Shown: positions 1 to 5,558, counted from the first letter of the stretch. The stretch: 9,829 bases of DNA from WHTB01 sp050699035 (GCA_050699035.1 JBOHDE010000149.1:1-9829), one strand, 5' to 3'. The notes: generated from the letters alone by a model not told the origin. Made by a program: numbers and translations.

Positions 1-1
1 G

Positions 2-358
2 GCCATTCCCTTCGAGGGCGCAGCCTTCGGCCTGGCGCTCGGTCTGATCCAGGGCGTCGCCGGGGTCGGCCTCGGCGCGGCGAACGTCTTGTCGGTCACC
101 GTGCGCCAGCTGCTGGTTCCCCGGGAGGCGATGGCGCGCAGCCTCGGCGCCTACCGCACGGTGATCTACGGCGTCATCCCGGTCGGCAGTGCGATCGGCG
201 GGCTGGTCGGTGCGGTCGCCGGGGCCCGGGCCGGCGTCACGGTGGGAGTCGTCGGCCTTGCCGCGTCCGCCGTACCCATGTTCCGCCGCGACATCCGCCG
301 ACTCGGCGACCCCCGAGCCGCCCCGGGGTCGGCCGAGCTCAGCCCAACACGGCCTTGA
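2..358 (+). CDS. MFS exporter, C-terminal fragment (EntS/MFS_3-like)
   Basis: This is the last ~118 residues of a membrane transporter whose start lies before the window. The reading frame is open from base 2. It shows a hydrophobic, glycine- and alanine-rich helix (AFGLALGLIQGVAGVGLGAA), a loop, NVLSVTVRQLLVPREAMARSL, then two further helices (YGVIPVGSAIGGLVGAVAGA and GVTVGVVGLAASAVPMF) and a basic cytoplasmic tail. The combination of 'R..LVP.....R' and 'P.GS.IGG' in the penultimate cytoplasmic loop is typical of the MFS_3 group, which includes the enterobactin exporter EntS and many actinobacterial drug or siderophore exporters. The substrate cannot be told from the fragment. Its 3' end overlaps the convergent TetR gene by 20 bp. 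The TetR gene may or may not control it, since the operators visible here are on the far side of the repressor. Confidence 0.8.
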   Translation, partial: AIPFEGAAFGLALGLIQGVAGVGLGAANVLSVTVRQLLVPREAMARSLGAYRTVIYGVIPVGSAIGGLVGAVAGARAGVTVGVVGLAASAVPMFRRDIRRLGDPRAAPGSAELSPTRP

Positions 359-881
359 CGACGAGATCGAGCGTCGGGCGCGGGTCCGTGTCGTCGAGCC
401 GGGCGATGCGGTGCAGGATGAGGCCCTCGAAGCAGGCCATCACGGCGGCCGCCGCTGCCTGTGGGTCGGGTGCGCCGAGCCGCGCGAGGGCGGGCACCAC
501 CGACGACTCCAAAGCGACGCGCCCGCGGGACACGGCCTCTCGGACGGCGACGTTGTGGCTGGCCTCCATGAAGAGGACCAGACGGGCGGTGGTCAACGTC
601 CGGTTGGTCCGGGTCGTGTAGTCGAACAACGCACAGAGCGCCTCGACGAAGTCGCCGGCCGAGGCCGGGGAGAAGGCGGTGCCAACCTCGGGCGTCTCGC
701 GCTCAACGATCCAGTCGACGGCACCGGACAGCAGCGCCGCCCGGGTACGGAAGTGGTTGGACGTCGAGCCCTTCGGGAGACTGGCCCGCTCGTCGACCCG
801 GGCATGAGTGAGCGCGCGCAGCCCTTCGGTCCCGACCAGGTCGATCGCGGCGTCGAGCGCACGCGTTCTCGTTGACGGCAT
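339..881 (-). CDS. TetR/AcrR-family transcriptional repressor
   Basis: A 180-residue one-component repressor. The N-terminal TetR DNA-binding domain is clear: helix 1 is ALDAAIDLVGTEGLRAL (residues 8-24), the helix-turn-helix is THARVDERASLPKGSTSNHF (25-44), and the usual RTRAALL follows. The C-terminal ~125 residues are helical and form the ligand-binding/dimer half; the length is normal for the family. The ATG at 881 has no Shine-Dalgarno sequence. A TATAGT box on the minus strand (892-887) ends only 5 bases before it, so the mRNA is probably leaderless. Two near-identical dyads lie at 886-922, and the first overlaps this -10 box, which predicts autorepression. The gene diverges from the hydrolase fragment at 912 and converges on the MFS exporter. 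The inducing ligand is unknown. Confidence 0.9.
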   Translation of the reverse strand: MPSTRTRALDAAIDLVGTEGLRALTHARVDERASLPKGSTSNHFRTRAALLSGAVDWIVERETPEVGTAFSPASAGDFVEALCALFDYTTRTNRTLTTARLVLFMEASHNVAVREAVSRGRVALESSVVPALARLGAPDPQAAAAAVMACFEGLILHRIARLDDTDPRPTLDLVVKAVLG

Positions 882-885
882 GGAG

Positions 886-922
886 CACTATAAACATAGT
901 GACTTGACACTATGAACGTAGT
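886..922. promoter_or_regulatory. Tandem dyad operators for the adjacent TetR repressor
   Basis: Site 1 (886-901) is CACTATAAACATAGTG, a perfect 6+4+6 inverted repeat. Site 2 (908-923) is CACTATGAACGTAGTA, the same dyad with three changes. The shared consensus is CACTATRAACRTAGTR. The copies are in direct orientation with 22 bp start to start, about two helical turns, so two dimers could sit on the same face. Site 1 covers the minus-strand TATAGT -10 box of the TetR gene, and site 2 covers the ATG at 912 of the divergent frame. Binding by the neighbouring TetR protein is inferred from position and spacing. Confidence 0.75.
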
Positions 923-1349
923 ACCTTGTGGTGATGACCAGGCGTTCGCCCGCTTCCTGATCCGCGGCTACACGTCCGACCAGGACGCGTGGTCCGACGA
1001 GGACGTCGAGATTTTCGTCGCCCGGCTGCGGGAGCAGGGCCGCGCTCGCGCAGCGTCGGCCCTCTACCGCCGGTTCATCATTCCCGAGGCCGTGCGCATC
1101 CTGGCCGGCCGCTACCGGAACACCCGCCTACGTACGCCTACTCGCGTGCTCTATGGAGCAGAAGACCCTGGCATCCGCACCGAACTCCTTGGCGGGTACG
1201 AGGACTACGCGGACGACCTGGCGCTCGAGTTCGTCGACGGCGCGTCCCATTTCGTCGCCGACGAGAGGCCGGATGTGGTGGTCGTGCGGGCGCTCGAGCT
1301 CTTCGCGCCATCGCCGGCCAGACCGCCCGACCGCCAAAGTTTGACTTAA
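912..1349 (+). CDS. Alpha/beta hydrolase, N-terminally truncated (probable gene remnant)
   Basis: The 145-residue frame matches only the second half of an alpha/beta-fold hydrolase of about 280 residues. The cap/helical segment GYTSDQDAWSDEDVEIFV (19-36) and LREQGRARAASALYRRFI (39-56) comes first. Next is the strand carrying the catalytic acid, TPTRVLYGAEDP (75-86, Asp85), then the catalytic His loop GASHFVADERPD (110-121, His113). The nucleophile elbow (GxSxG) and oxyanion strand are absent, and only 30 bp separate this frame from the repressor gene, so they cannot lie upstream. The first ~11 residues do not look like hydrolase. Codons around 1120-1200 (CTA, CCT, ACT, GGA, GCA, CTT) are looser than in neighbouring genes, which is compatible with relaxed selection. 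I infer a 5' deletion that fused the TetR-controlled promoter to the hydrolase tail. The product is unlikely to be an active serine hydrolase. The stop codon lies inside the whiB7 promoter. Confidence 0.6.
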   Translation: MNVVPCGDDQAFARFLIRGYTSDQDAWSDEDVEIFVARLREQGRARAASALYRRFIIPEAVRILAGRYRNTRLRTPTRVLYGAEDPGIRTELLGGYEDYADDLALEFVDGASHFVADERPDVVVVRALELFAPSPARPPDRQSLT

Positions 1350-1371
1350 AGTCAAGTTGAAGTTCTAGCGT
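1334..1371 (+). promoter_or_regulatory. whiB7 promoter with TTGACTT-A-AAGTCAA dyad
   Basis: An AT-rich island in GC-rich DNA sits just before the WhiB gene. CAAAGT leads into TTGACT (1341-1346), a good -35. TAGCGT (1366-1371) is a possible -10 with a 19-bp spacer, or 18 bp if TGACTT is read as the -35. TCTAGC (1364-1369) is an alternative at 17 bp. A perfect odd dyad, TTGACTT (1341-1347) A AAGTCAA (1349-1355), overlaps the -35. WhiB7 proteins are known to activate their own sigma-A promoter through AT-rich DNA just upstream of the -35, and CAAAGT sits in that place. The dyad may instead be an operator for another regulator. Confidence 0.5.
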
Positions 1372-1378
1372 GATGCCG

Positions 1379-1642
1379 GTGACCTTCATGAGACTTCAGC
1401 GCAGCAATGACGCGCTGCCCTGCCTGTCCCAGCCGGAGCTGTTCTTCGCCGAACGGCCGGAGCAGGTCGAGCGGGCCAAGGCGCTGTGCGCCGACTGCCC
1501 GCTCCGGCTGGCCTGCCTCGCAGGCGCGCTCGAGCGCGCGGAACCGTGGGGCGTGTGGGGCGGCCAACTGGTCGAGCACGGCGTCATCGTGCCGCGCAAG
1601 CGCCCGCGCGGTCGCCCGCGCAAGAGCGACGTGGCGGCCTGA
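1379..1642 (+). CDS. whiB7: WhiB7-like [4Fe-4S] transcriptional regulator with AT-hook
   Basis: A small redox-sensitive regulator that binds the primary sigma factor and activates intrinsic antibiotic-resistance genes in actinobacteria (known for WhiB7). Four cysteines are spaced C-X21-C-X2-C-X5-C: LPC then ALCADCPLRLAC, the iron-sulfur ligands. The GVWGG turn follows (EPWGVWGGQ), and the C-terminus carries KRPRGRPRK, an AT-hook. The AT-hook separates WhiB7 from other Wbl proteins. From GTG 1379 the protein has 87 residues, normal for the family. I prefer GTG 1379 because a TAGCGT box ends 7 bases upstream and there is no Shine-Dalgarno sequence. GTG 1370, ATG 1373 and ATG 1388 are also in frame; the first two lie at or before the predicted transcript start. 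The long 5' leader with upstream frame known for mycobacterial whiB7 is not visible. The gene converges on the DinB-like gene with 3 bp between stops. Confidence 0.85.
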   Translation: MTFMRLQRSNDALPCLSQPELFFAERPEQVERAKALCADCPLRLACLAGALERAEPWGVWGGQLVEHGVIVPRKRPRGRPRKSDVAA

Positions 1643-1645
1643 CGC

Positions 1646-2125
1646 CTACCCGACATCGGCCGGGCGCTTCACGGTCAGGTCGCCGACCTGCTCGGCGTAC
1701 CAGACGATCTCGGTGAGGTGCTCGGCGATCGTGCGGAGGCTCCAGTTGTCGCCTCGCGGGGAATCCCAGGCGGCCGGCCCGGCAGCGGCGTACCGGAGCG
1801 CGAACGTGCGGCCCAGGCGACGCAGTCGCTGCTCCGCCTCGCGCAGGTCGACCTCGGCGAAGCGGGCCCAATCCGACTCCATGGTCACCAGGCTCGCGTG
1901 CCACTCGTCGGGCTGCGTCGGTGCGTCGGCCAGCAGTGCCTCGACCTCGGCCAGGTGGTCGACGAGGTGGTCGCCGATCCGTCGTACGGCCTTGTGCGGC
2001 GTGTAGATCCGCTCGCCGTCCTCGGTGACCCGGGGCTGTCCGTCCCAGGCCAGCCAGGTCCGCGCCAGGTCCAGGCACTGCTCGACGGCCTGCTCGACGG
2101 CGAGGCCGGGGTTCTGTTCGGTCAT
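1646..2125 (-). CDS. DinB-like / mycothiol-transferase-fold four-helix protein
   Basis: A 159-residue, mostly helical protein. The amphipathic helices AVRRIGDHLVDHLAEVEALL (46-65) and NWSLRTIAEHLTEIVWYAEQV (127-147) resemble the first and last conserved stretches of the DinB/YfiT four-helix-bundle superfamily. His53 or His57 and His136 are plausible metal ligands. Members bind a divalent metal, and several actinobacterial ones use mycothiol in conjugation or isomerisation; the substrate here is unknown. A central stretch, WHASLVTMESDWARFAEVDL, supplies the middle helices. The start is ATG 2125: the longer upstream frame is low-complexity and has no conserved look, while a minus-strand TACGGT box ends exactly 6 bases before this ATG, suggesting a leaderless transcript. 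The gene is monocistronic and convergent with whiB7. The family call is by pattern only; a distant DUF of the same fold is possible. Confidence 0.7.
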   Translation of the reverse strand: MTEQNPGLAVEQAVEQCLDLARTWLAWDGQPRVTEDGERIYTPHKAVRRIGDHLVDHLAEVEALLADAPTQPDEWHASLVTMESDWARFAEVDLREAEQRLRRLGRTFALRYAAAGPAAWDSPRGDNWSLRTIAEHLTEIVWYAEQVGDLTVKRPADVG

Positions 2126-2137
2126 GCCTGGACCGTA
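2126..2137 (-). promoter_or_regulatory. -10 box of a leaderless promoter for the DinB-like gene
   Basis: On the minus strand TACGGT (2137-2132) is followed by six bases and then the ATG at 2125. No purine-rich Shine-Dalgarno sequence precedes that ATG. TANNNT plus 6-7 bases to the start codon is the usual geometry of actinobacterial leaderless genes. I see no good -35. Confidence 0.45.
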
Positions 2138-2193
2138 GAGGCTGCACCGTTCGCCGCGGACCGAACCATCGTCGCCCTGTGCACCCCGACGTC

Positions 2194-2261
2194 GACGGGC
2201 GCCCGTCTCATGCACGGGGAGACGCTGGCCGTGTTCGGGGAAACTCTTCCCGGCTATAGCC
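2194..2261. other. Cluster of short palindromes in the 2126-2321 intergenic gap
   Basis: The gap between the leftward SDR gene and the leftward DinB-like gene has no plausible coding frame. It holds a perfect 14-bp palindrome GACGGGCGCCCGTC (2194-2207), an overlapping alternative stem CGTCTC (2204-2209)/GAGACG (2219-2224), a small hairpin GGGAA-ACTC-TTCCC (2238-2251), and a perfect 10-bp palindrome GGCTATAGCC (2252-2261). None is followed by a T-run on either strand. They may help end the SDR transcript or be regulator sites for the DinB-like gene; neither is shown. Confidence 0.3.
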
Positions 2262-2321
2262 CTCGCAGACTTCCCCAAATCGTCGAAGCGACAGGCTCCC
2301 CAGCGGCTTGCACCGAGCACC

Positions 2322-3092
2322 TCAGCCGTAGTGCTCGGCCAGCCAGTCGTGCCAGGTGATCCGGCCGGTCGGCTGTGCAGCAGTGGTGAGGTGACCGCCG
2401 CGGAACGCCCGCGCCAGCTTGCCCGGCACGGTGACCCGCACCAGCGGCCGGCGCTTCCCGCGGGCTGACAACCACGCGCGTACGCCGTCGTCGAAGCCCA
2501 TCGTCTCCGGACCGCCGTACTCCTCGATCGATCCGGACGGCCCAGCGGAGAGCCGCCGCGCGATCCGGTCGGCGACGTCGCGAGGGTCGACCGGCTGGCC
2601 GGCGATGCCGGGGTCACCGATCATCACCGGCAGCTTGGCGGCGTACGACAGGGCAAGGTCCATCAGCTGGAAGAACTGCGTCGCCCGCAGGATCGACCAA
2701 CCCACGCCCGACTCGCGCACGATCGTCTCGGCGGCGAGCTTGGTCCGGTAGTAGCCGAACGGGATCTTGTCGATGCCGACGATCGACACGTAGAGCAGGT
2801 GGTCGACTCCGGCGGCCGCAGCAGCGGACGCGAGCCGGCGCGTGCCGTGCACGTCGACCTCGGTCGTGTAGCCACGTTTGTACGGCGCCGACGCCAGGTG
2901 CACGACTGCCTCGGCGCCGACGACAGCGTCGGACAGCCCCGCGCCGGTCGCCAGGTCGGCCCGCCGCCAGGTCACATCCTCCGCGGCCCGGTCGCGCCGG
3001 CTGAGAGCGACCACCTCGTGTCCGTCGACCAGCAGCCGGGGAAGGACGGTCCGCCCGAGCGTGCCGGACGCCCCGGTGACCAGCACCTTCAT
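2322..3092 (-). CDS. NAD(P)-binding SDR-family oxidoreductase (atypical/NmrA-like)
   Basis: A 256-residue soluble protein of the atypical short-chain dehydrogenase group. The Rossmann dinucleotide motif TGASGTLG is at residues 6-13 after MKVLV. Acidic or basic residues for cofactor choice follow in SRRDR (31-35), which favours NADP. D46-L is the adenine-pocket Asp, VVHLASAPY (63-71) is the fourth strand, LYVSIVGIDK (100-109) the fifth, and GYYRTKLAAE (113-122) holds a Tyr114-x3-Lys118 pair. ATQFFQ and the tail match the NAD(P)H-binding/NmrA-like subgroup, often annotated as nucleoside-diphosphate-sugar epimerase or NAD-dependent epimerase. The substrate is unknown. The ATG at 3092 has a strong AAGGAG sequence upstream and overlaps the stop of the preceding membrane-protein gene (ATGA), so the two are one operon with translational coupling. 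Confidence 0.85.
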   Translation of the reverse strand: MKVLVTGASGTLGRTVLPRLLVDGHEVVALSRRDRAAEDVTWRRADLATGAGLSDAVVGAEAVVHLASAPYKRGYTTEVDVHGTRRLASAAAAAGVDHLLYVSIVGIDKIPFGYYRTKLAAETIVRESGVGWSILRATQFFQLMDLALSYAAKLPVMIGDPGIAGQPVDPRDVADRIARRLSAGPSGSIEEYGGPETMGFDDGVRAWLSARGKRRPLVRVTVPGKLARAFRGGHLTTAAQPTGRITWHDWLAEHYG

Positions 3093-3472
3093 CGGTTCTC
3101 CTTGTGAGTAAGGGTTCTGAGGGCAAGAGCGAACACGAGCACGACCGCTATCGCTCCGACCGTCCACGGGTCCGACTCGCGTCCGCCGAGGTCGCGGTCC
3201 TGCACGTGCGACACGGCATGCACGACCGCGGCGGTCGACGCACCCACCAGCGCCACGAACAGCGCGTCCCGCCACAGCAGCGAGGCCAGCAGCGCGACGC
3301 CGATGCCCAGCTGGAACGCGCCGAGGTCGTGGAACAGGTGGAGGTTGTACGGCTCGAACATCGCGACGTTGTCGTAGAACGAGCGTGGCCAGAAGAACGC
3401 CCACGCCCCCGGCACCACGAACGCCGTCGCGCCCACCACGACGGTCGCGATCACTACCCGGTCCTTCACCAT
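3089..3472 (-). CDS. Small four-helix integral membrane protein, function unknown
   Basis: A 127-residue protein with four predicted membrane helices: VIATVVVGATAFVVPGAWAF (TM1), LGAFQLGIGVALLASLLW (TM2), ALFVALVGASTAAVVHAVSH (TM3) and VGAIAVVLVFALALRTL (TM4). Between TM1 and TM2 lies WPRSFYDNVAMFEPYNLHLFHDLGAFQLG. That pattern recurs in small actinobacterial membrane proteins of unknown role, somewhat reminiscent of DoxX/DUF4345 four-helix proteins; I do not assign a family. Start ATG 3472 follows a perfect AGGAGG four bases upstream; GTG 3475 is an in-frame alternative. It is the first gene of a leftward operon, its stop overlapping the start of the SDR gene. The pairing suggests a shared role, perhaps membrane-linked redox chemistry, but that is speculation. 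Confidence 0.8.
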   Translation of the reverse strand: MVKDRVVIATVVVGATAFVVPGAWAFFWPRSFYDNVAMFEPYNLHLFHDLGAFQLGIGVALLASLLWRDALFVALVGASTAAVVHAVSHVQDRDLGGRESDPWTVGAIAVVLVFALALRTLTHKENR

Positions 3473-3592
3473 CACGCCTCCTCGGTCACTGTCTATCGTG
3501 AGTACGACGGGGCAGCGCGGCGGAGTGTGACAGGACCGGATCGTGAGGTAGGTCATTGTGCCCGCGTGGCCGGTGTTGACAGCCTGAGCCCG
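3473..3592. promoter_or_regulatory. Divergent promoter region between membrane protein/SDR operon and MFS/methyltransferase operon
   Basis: The 120-bp gap must hold both promoters. On the leftward side a strong AGGAGG (3477-3482 on the minus strand) serves the membrane protein. On the rightward side I see no clear Shine-Dalgarno sequence. ATCGTGAG occurs twice, at 3495-3502 and 3540-3547, each followed closely by TA. A weak GTGACA (3527-3532) with TAGGTC (3549-3554) 16 bp later is a possible rightward promoter. No convincing -10 was found for the leftward operon. Confidence 0.35.
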
Positions 3593-4834
3593 ATGTCCGC
3601 AACGTTCGAGGGTCACCAGCTCGGGGATCCGTCGTACCGGCGCATCTCCGTCGCGCTGTTCGCGGCGGGCCTGGCGACCTTCGCGCTGCTGTACAGCCTG
3701 CAGCCGCTGCTCCCCGAGCTGGCCCGGCGCTTCGACGTCAGCGCGGGCCAGAGCGCGCTGTCGATCTCGGTCGCGACGCTCGGCCTCGGCGCCGGCCTGC
3801 TGGTCGCCGGTCTCGTCTCGGAGGTGGTCGGCCGTACTCGCCTGATGCACCTATCGGTCGGGTTGTCGAGCCTGGTCGGACTGCTCTGCGCACTGGCACC
3901 GACCTGGCCGGTCCTGCTGACCCTCCGCGGCATCGAGGGCGTGGTCCTCGCCGGGCTGCCGGCCGTCGCGATGGCGTACCTGCGGGAGGAGGTGCACCCG
4001 TCGAGCCACGCGCGCGCCGCCGGCCTGTACATCGCCGGCACCGCCCTCGGCGGCATGACCGGGCGGCTGGTCGCGGCCGGCCTGGCCGATCTCGCCGGCT
4101 GGCGCTGGGCGGTGGCCGGGGTCGGCACGATCGGGGTGACCTGTGCGGCCCTGACGCTGGTGCTGCTGCCGAGGTCACGCAACTTCGTCGCCGCGCCGGC
4201 CAGCCCGCGGCACCTCGGGGCGACCAGCGTCCGGGTGCTGCGCGAGCCCGCCCTGCTGGCGCTGTACGGGATCGCGCTGACCCTGATGGGGGCCTTCGTC
4301 GCGGTGTACAACGCCACCGGGTTCCGGCTGGAGAGCGCGCCGTACCACCTGAGCATCGCCGCCGCGGGCCTGGTCTTCGCGGTGTACCCGATCGGCAGCG
4401 TCGCGGCCTGGTACGCCGGCCGGCTGGCCGAGCGCCACGGTCGCCGGGCCGTCGTCCCGTGGGCGTGCGCGGTCGCGATCGTCGGCATTGCGCTGACGCT
4501 GGCCGCTCCGCTGTGGCTGGTGGTCGCCGGGCTCGCGGTGATGACGGCCGGCTTCTTCGCGGCCCACGGAGTCGCCAGCGGCTGGGTGCCGGCCCGCGCC
4601 CAGCTCGGCGTGGGCGGGGTCGGCCAGGCGACCTCGCTGTACCTGTTCGCCTACTACCTCGGCTCGTCGATCTTCGGCGGGCTCGCGGGTACGGCGTGGG
4701 CGTCGGGCGGCTGGCCGATGGTGGCCGGGATGGCCGCCGCCCTCGTCCTGGTGGCCCTGCTGCTCGCCCTGGCGCTGCGGCGTACTCCCAGCCTGGCCCC
4801 GCCGACGGAGCCGAACGTGCCACCGGCGTACTGA
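3593..4834 (+). CDS. MFS transporter, YnfM/AraJ-like (DHA1 type)
   Basis: A 413-residue inner-membrane transporter with about twelve hydrophobic helices. After a short polar N-terminus, TM1 is ISVALFAAGLATFALLYSLQ, followed by PLLPELARRFDVSAGQSALSIS, the usual DHA1-type signature. Motif A-like loops are SEVVGRTRLMHLSVG after TM2 and its repeat AGRLAERHGRRAVVPWA in the second half. YLREEVHPSSHARAAGLYI and TALGGMTGRLV in the first half, and YNATGFRLESAPYHLS near the middle, are characteristic of the YnfM subgroup. These proteins export small molecules such as drugs or sugars; the substrate here is not deducible. Start ATG 3593 puts the polar N-terminus at a normal length. GTG 3566 in frame is the alternative, and neither has a good Shine-Dalgarno sequence. 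The methyltransferase gene begins 15 bp after the stop, so the two are probably co-transcribed. Confidence 0.85.
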   Translation: MSATFEGHQLGDPSYRRISVALFAAGLATFALLYSLQPLLPELARRFDVSAGQSALSISVATLGLGAGLLVAGLVSEVVGRTRLMHLSVGLSSLVGLLCALAPTWPVLLTLRGIEGVVLAGLPAVAMAYLREEVHPSSHARAAGLYIAGTALGGMTGRLVAAGLADLAGWRWAVAGVGTIGVTCAALTLVLLPRSRNFVAAPASPRHLGATSVRVLREPALLALYGIALTLMGAFVAVYNATGFRLESAPYHLSIAAAGLVFAVYPIGSVAAWYAGRLAERHGRRAVVPWACAVAIVGIALTLAAPLWLVVAGLAVMTAGFFAAHGVASGWVPARAQLGVGGVGQATSLYLFAYYLGSSIFGGLAGTAWASGGWPMVAGMAAALVLVALLLALALRRTPSLAPPTEPNVPPAY

Positions 4835-4849
4835 TCGCGGAACCACCCG

Positions 4850-4873
4850 ATGACCCAGCCGATGACCCAGCCG
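4850..4873 (+). repeat. 12-bp tandem repeat at the methyltransferase start
   Basis: ATGACCCAGCCG is repeated head to tail at 4850-4861 and 4862-4873, and a third partial unit ATGACGCCG follows at 4874. Each copy is in frame and encodes MTQP, so the gene has three in-frame ATG starts 12 bp apart (4850, 4862, 4874). A slippage-type duplication is the simplest origin. Confidence 0.85.
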
Positions 4874-5524
4874 ATGACGCCGGGTCCCGGTGAGGACTAC
4901 GGTTTCCTGATGGATGAACTCGGGGCCCCAACAGCGTTCGACCAGATCGGCGAACGCTATGACGATACTTTCCACGACCGCTCGGCACAGATCACCGCAG
5001 GTGGGTGGCTCATCGACCTCCTGCCAGAGGGTGCACGTGTCCTTGACCACGGCTGCGGCAGCGCCCGGCCGACCGCAGAACAGCTGACCCAAGCCGGCCT
5101 GGAGGTCACCGGCGTCGACGAGTCCGAGCGGATGCTTGAGCTCGCCCGCGAACGTGTTCCAGACGCGACGTTCGTACGGCAGGATCTGCGCGACTTCGAC
5201 GGGCTCGGGAAGTTCGACGCCGTAACGTCGTTCTTCGCCCTGCTGATGCTCCCGCGGTCCGACATCGCGGCGACGCTCGCTGGGCTGCACCGGCTGCTGC
5301 CCACCGGCGGACCGCTCGCGCTGAGCATGGTCGAGGGCGACCTCGACTGGGTCGAGATTCCCTTCCTGGGCACGCCGATCCACGTTAGTGCCTATCCCGC
5401 GGAGCAGCTGTCCGAGGTCGTGCAGCAGGCCGGGTTCGACGTGGTCGACATGGACAGCATGGACGTCGAGACGGCGCCAGGGCGCAGCGAGCAACAGCTG
5501 TTCCTGCGCGCGCTCGCCCGCTGA
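4850..5524 (+). CDS. Class I SAM-dependent methyltransferase
   Basis: A 224-residue soluble methyltransferase of the Methyltransf_11/25 type. After the repeated MTQPMTQPMT leader it reads AFDQIGERYDDTF (29-41), then ITAGGWLIDLLPEGARVLDHGCGSARPT (48-75), which is motif I, the SAM glycine loop. The common GTG of that loop is GSA here. Motif II ends with VTGVDESERMLELAR (86-100), Asp90 being the ribose-binding acid. FVRQDLRDF is the adenine-binding segment, and FDAVTSFFALLMLPRSDI is motif IV. The C-terminal part, MVEGDLDWVEIPFLGTPIHVSAYP, is shared by a group of actinobacterial methyltransferases of unknown acceptor. Nothing identifies the substrate. The first ATG (4850) has only a weak GGAA upstream; 4862 or 4874 could be the real start. 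It is the second gene of an operon with the MFS transporter, an arrangement that could fit modification plus export of one compound. Confidence 0.85.
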   Translation: MTQPMTQPMTPGPGEDYGFLMDELGAPTAFDQIGERYDDTFHDRSAQITAGGWLIDLLPEGARVLDHGCGSARPTAEQLTQAGLEVTGVDESERMLELARERVPDATFVRQDLRDFDGLGKFDAVTSFFALLMLPRSDIAATLAGLHRLLPTGGPLALSMVEGDLDWVEIPFLGTPIHVSAYPAEQLSEVVQQAGFDVVDMDSMDVETAPGRSEQQLFLRALAR

Positions 5525-5526
5525 CG

Positions 5527-5558
5527 GCGCACCCGGAACGAGGCCGGGAACGATGCGC
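5527..5558 (+). other. Bulged inverted repeat between methyltransferase and leuS leader
   Basis: GCGCA (5527-5531) and CCCGG (5532-5536) face CCGGG (5544-5548) and TGCGC (5554-5558), a 10-bp stem with a five-base bulge on one side. GGAACGA occurs twice, at 5535-5541 and 5547-5553, 12 bp apart. The element lies where the -35 of the leuS leader promoter should be and directly after the methyltransferase stop. It could end the upstream transcript, although no T-run follows, or bind a regulator. Confidence 0.3.

Noticed and set aside
189..875. 228-codon plus-strand frame across the TetR gene
   Set aside because: It is the antisense of a clear TetR protein, and its composition shows no fold.
904..933. 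TTGACA (904-909) as -35 of a rightward promoter for the hydrolase remnant
   Set aside because: The hexamer is perfect, but the bases 16-18 downstream (TTGTGGTG region) do not form a -10, and the hexamer partly overlaps operator 2. It may be a relic; not called.
1900..2617. Long upstream extension of the DinB-like gene (to 2617)
   Set aside because: The added stretch overlaps the end of the SDR gene in another frame, is Arg/Ser-rich and lacks conserved pattern; ATG 2125 has a -10 box at leaderless distance.
3576..3604. TTGACA (3576-3581) just before the MFS start
   Set aside because: The matching -10 would fall inside the coding region (3599-3604, GCAACG) and is not a -10 sequence.
3738..5494. 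Two long minus-strand frames opposite the MFS and methyltransferase genes
   Set aside because: Both are Arg/Pro/Gly-rich antisense shadows of well supported forward genes.
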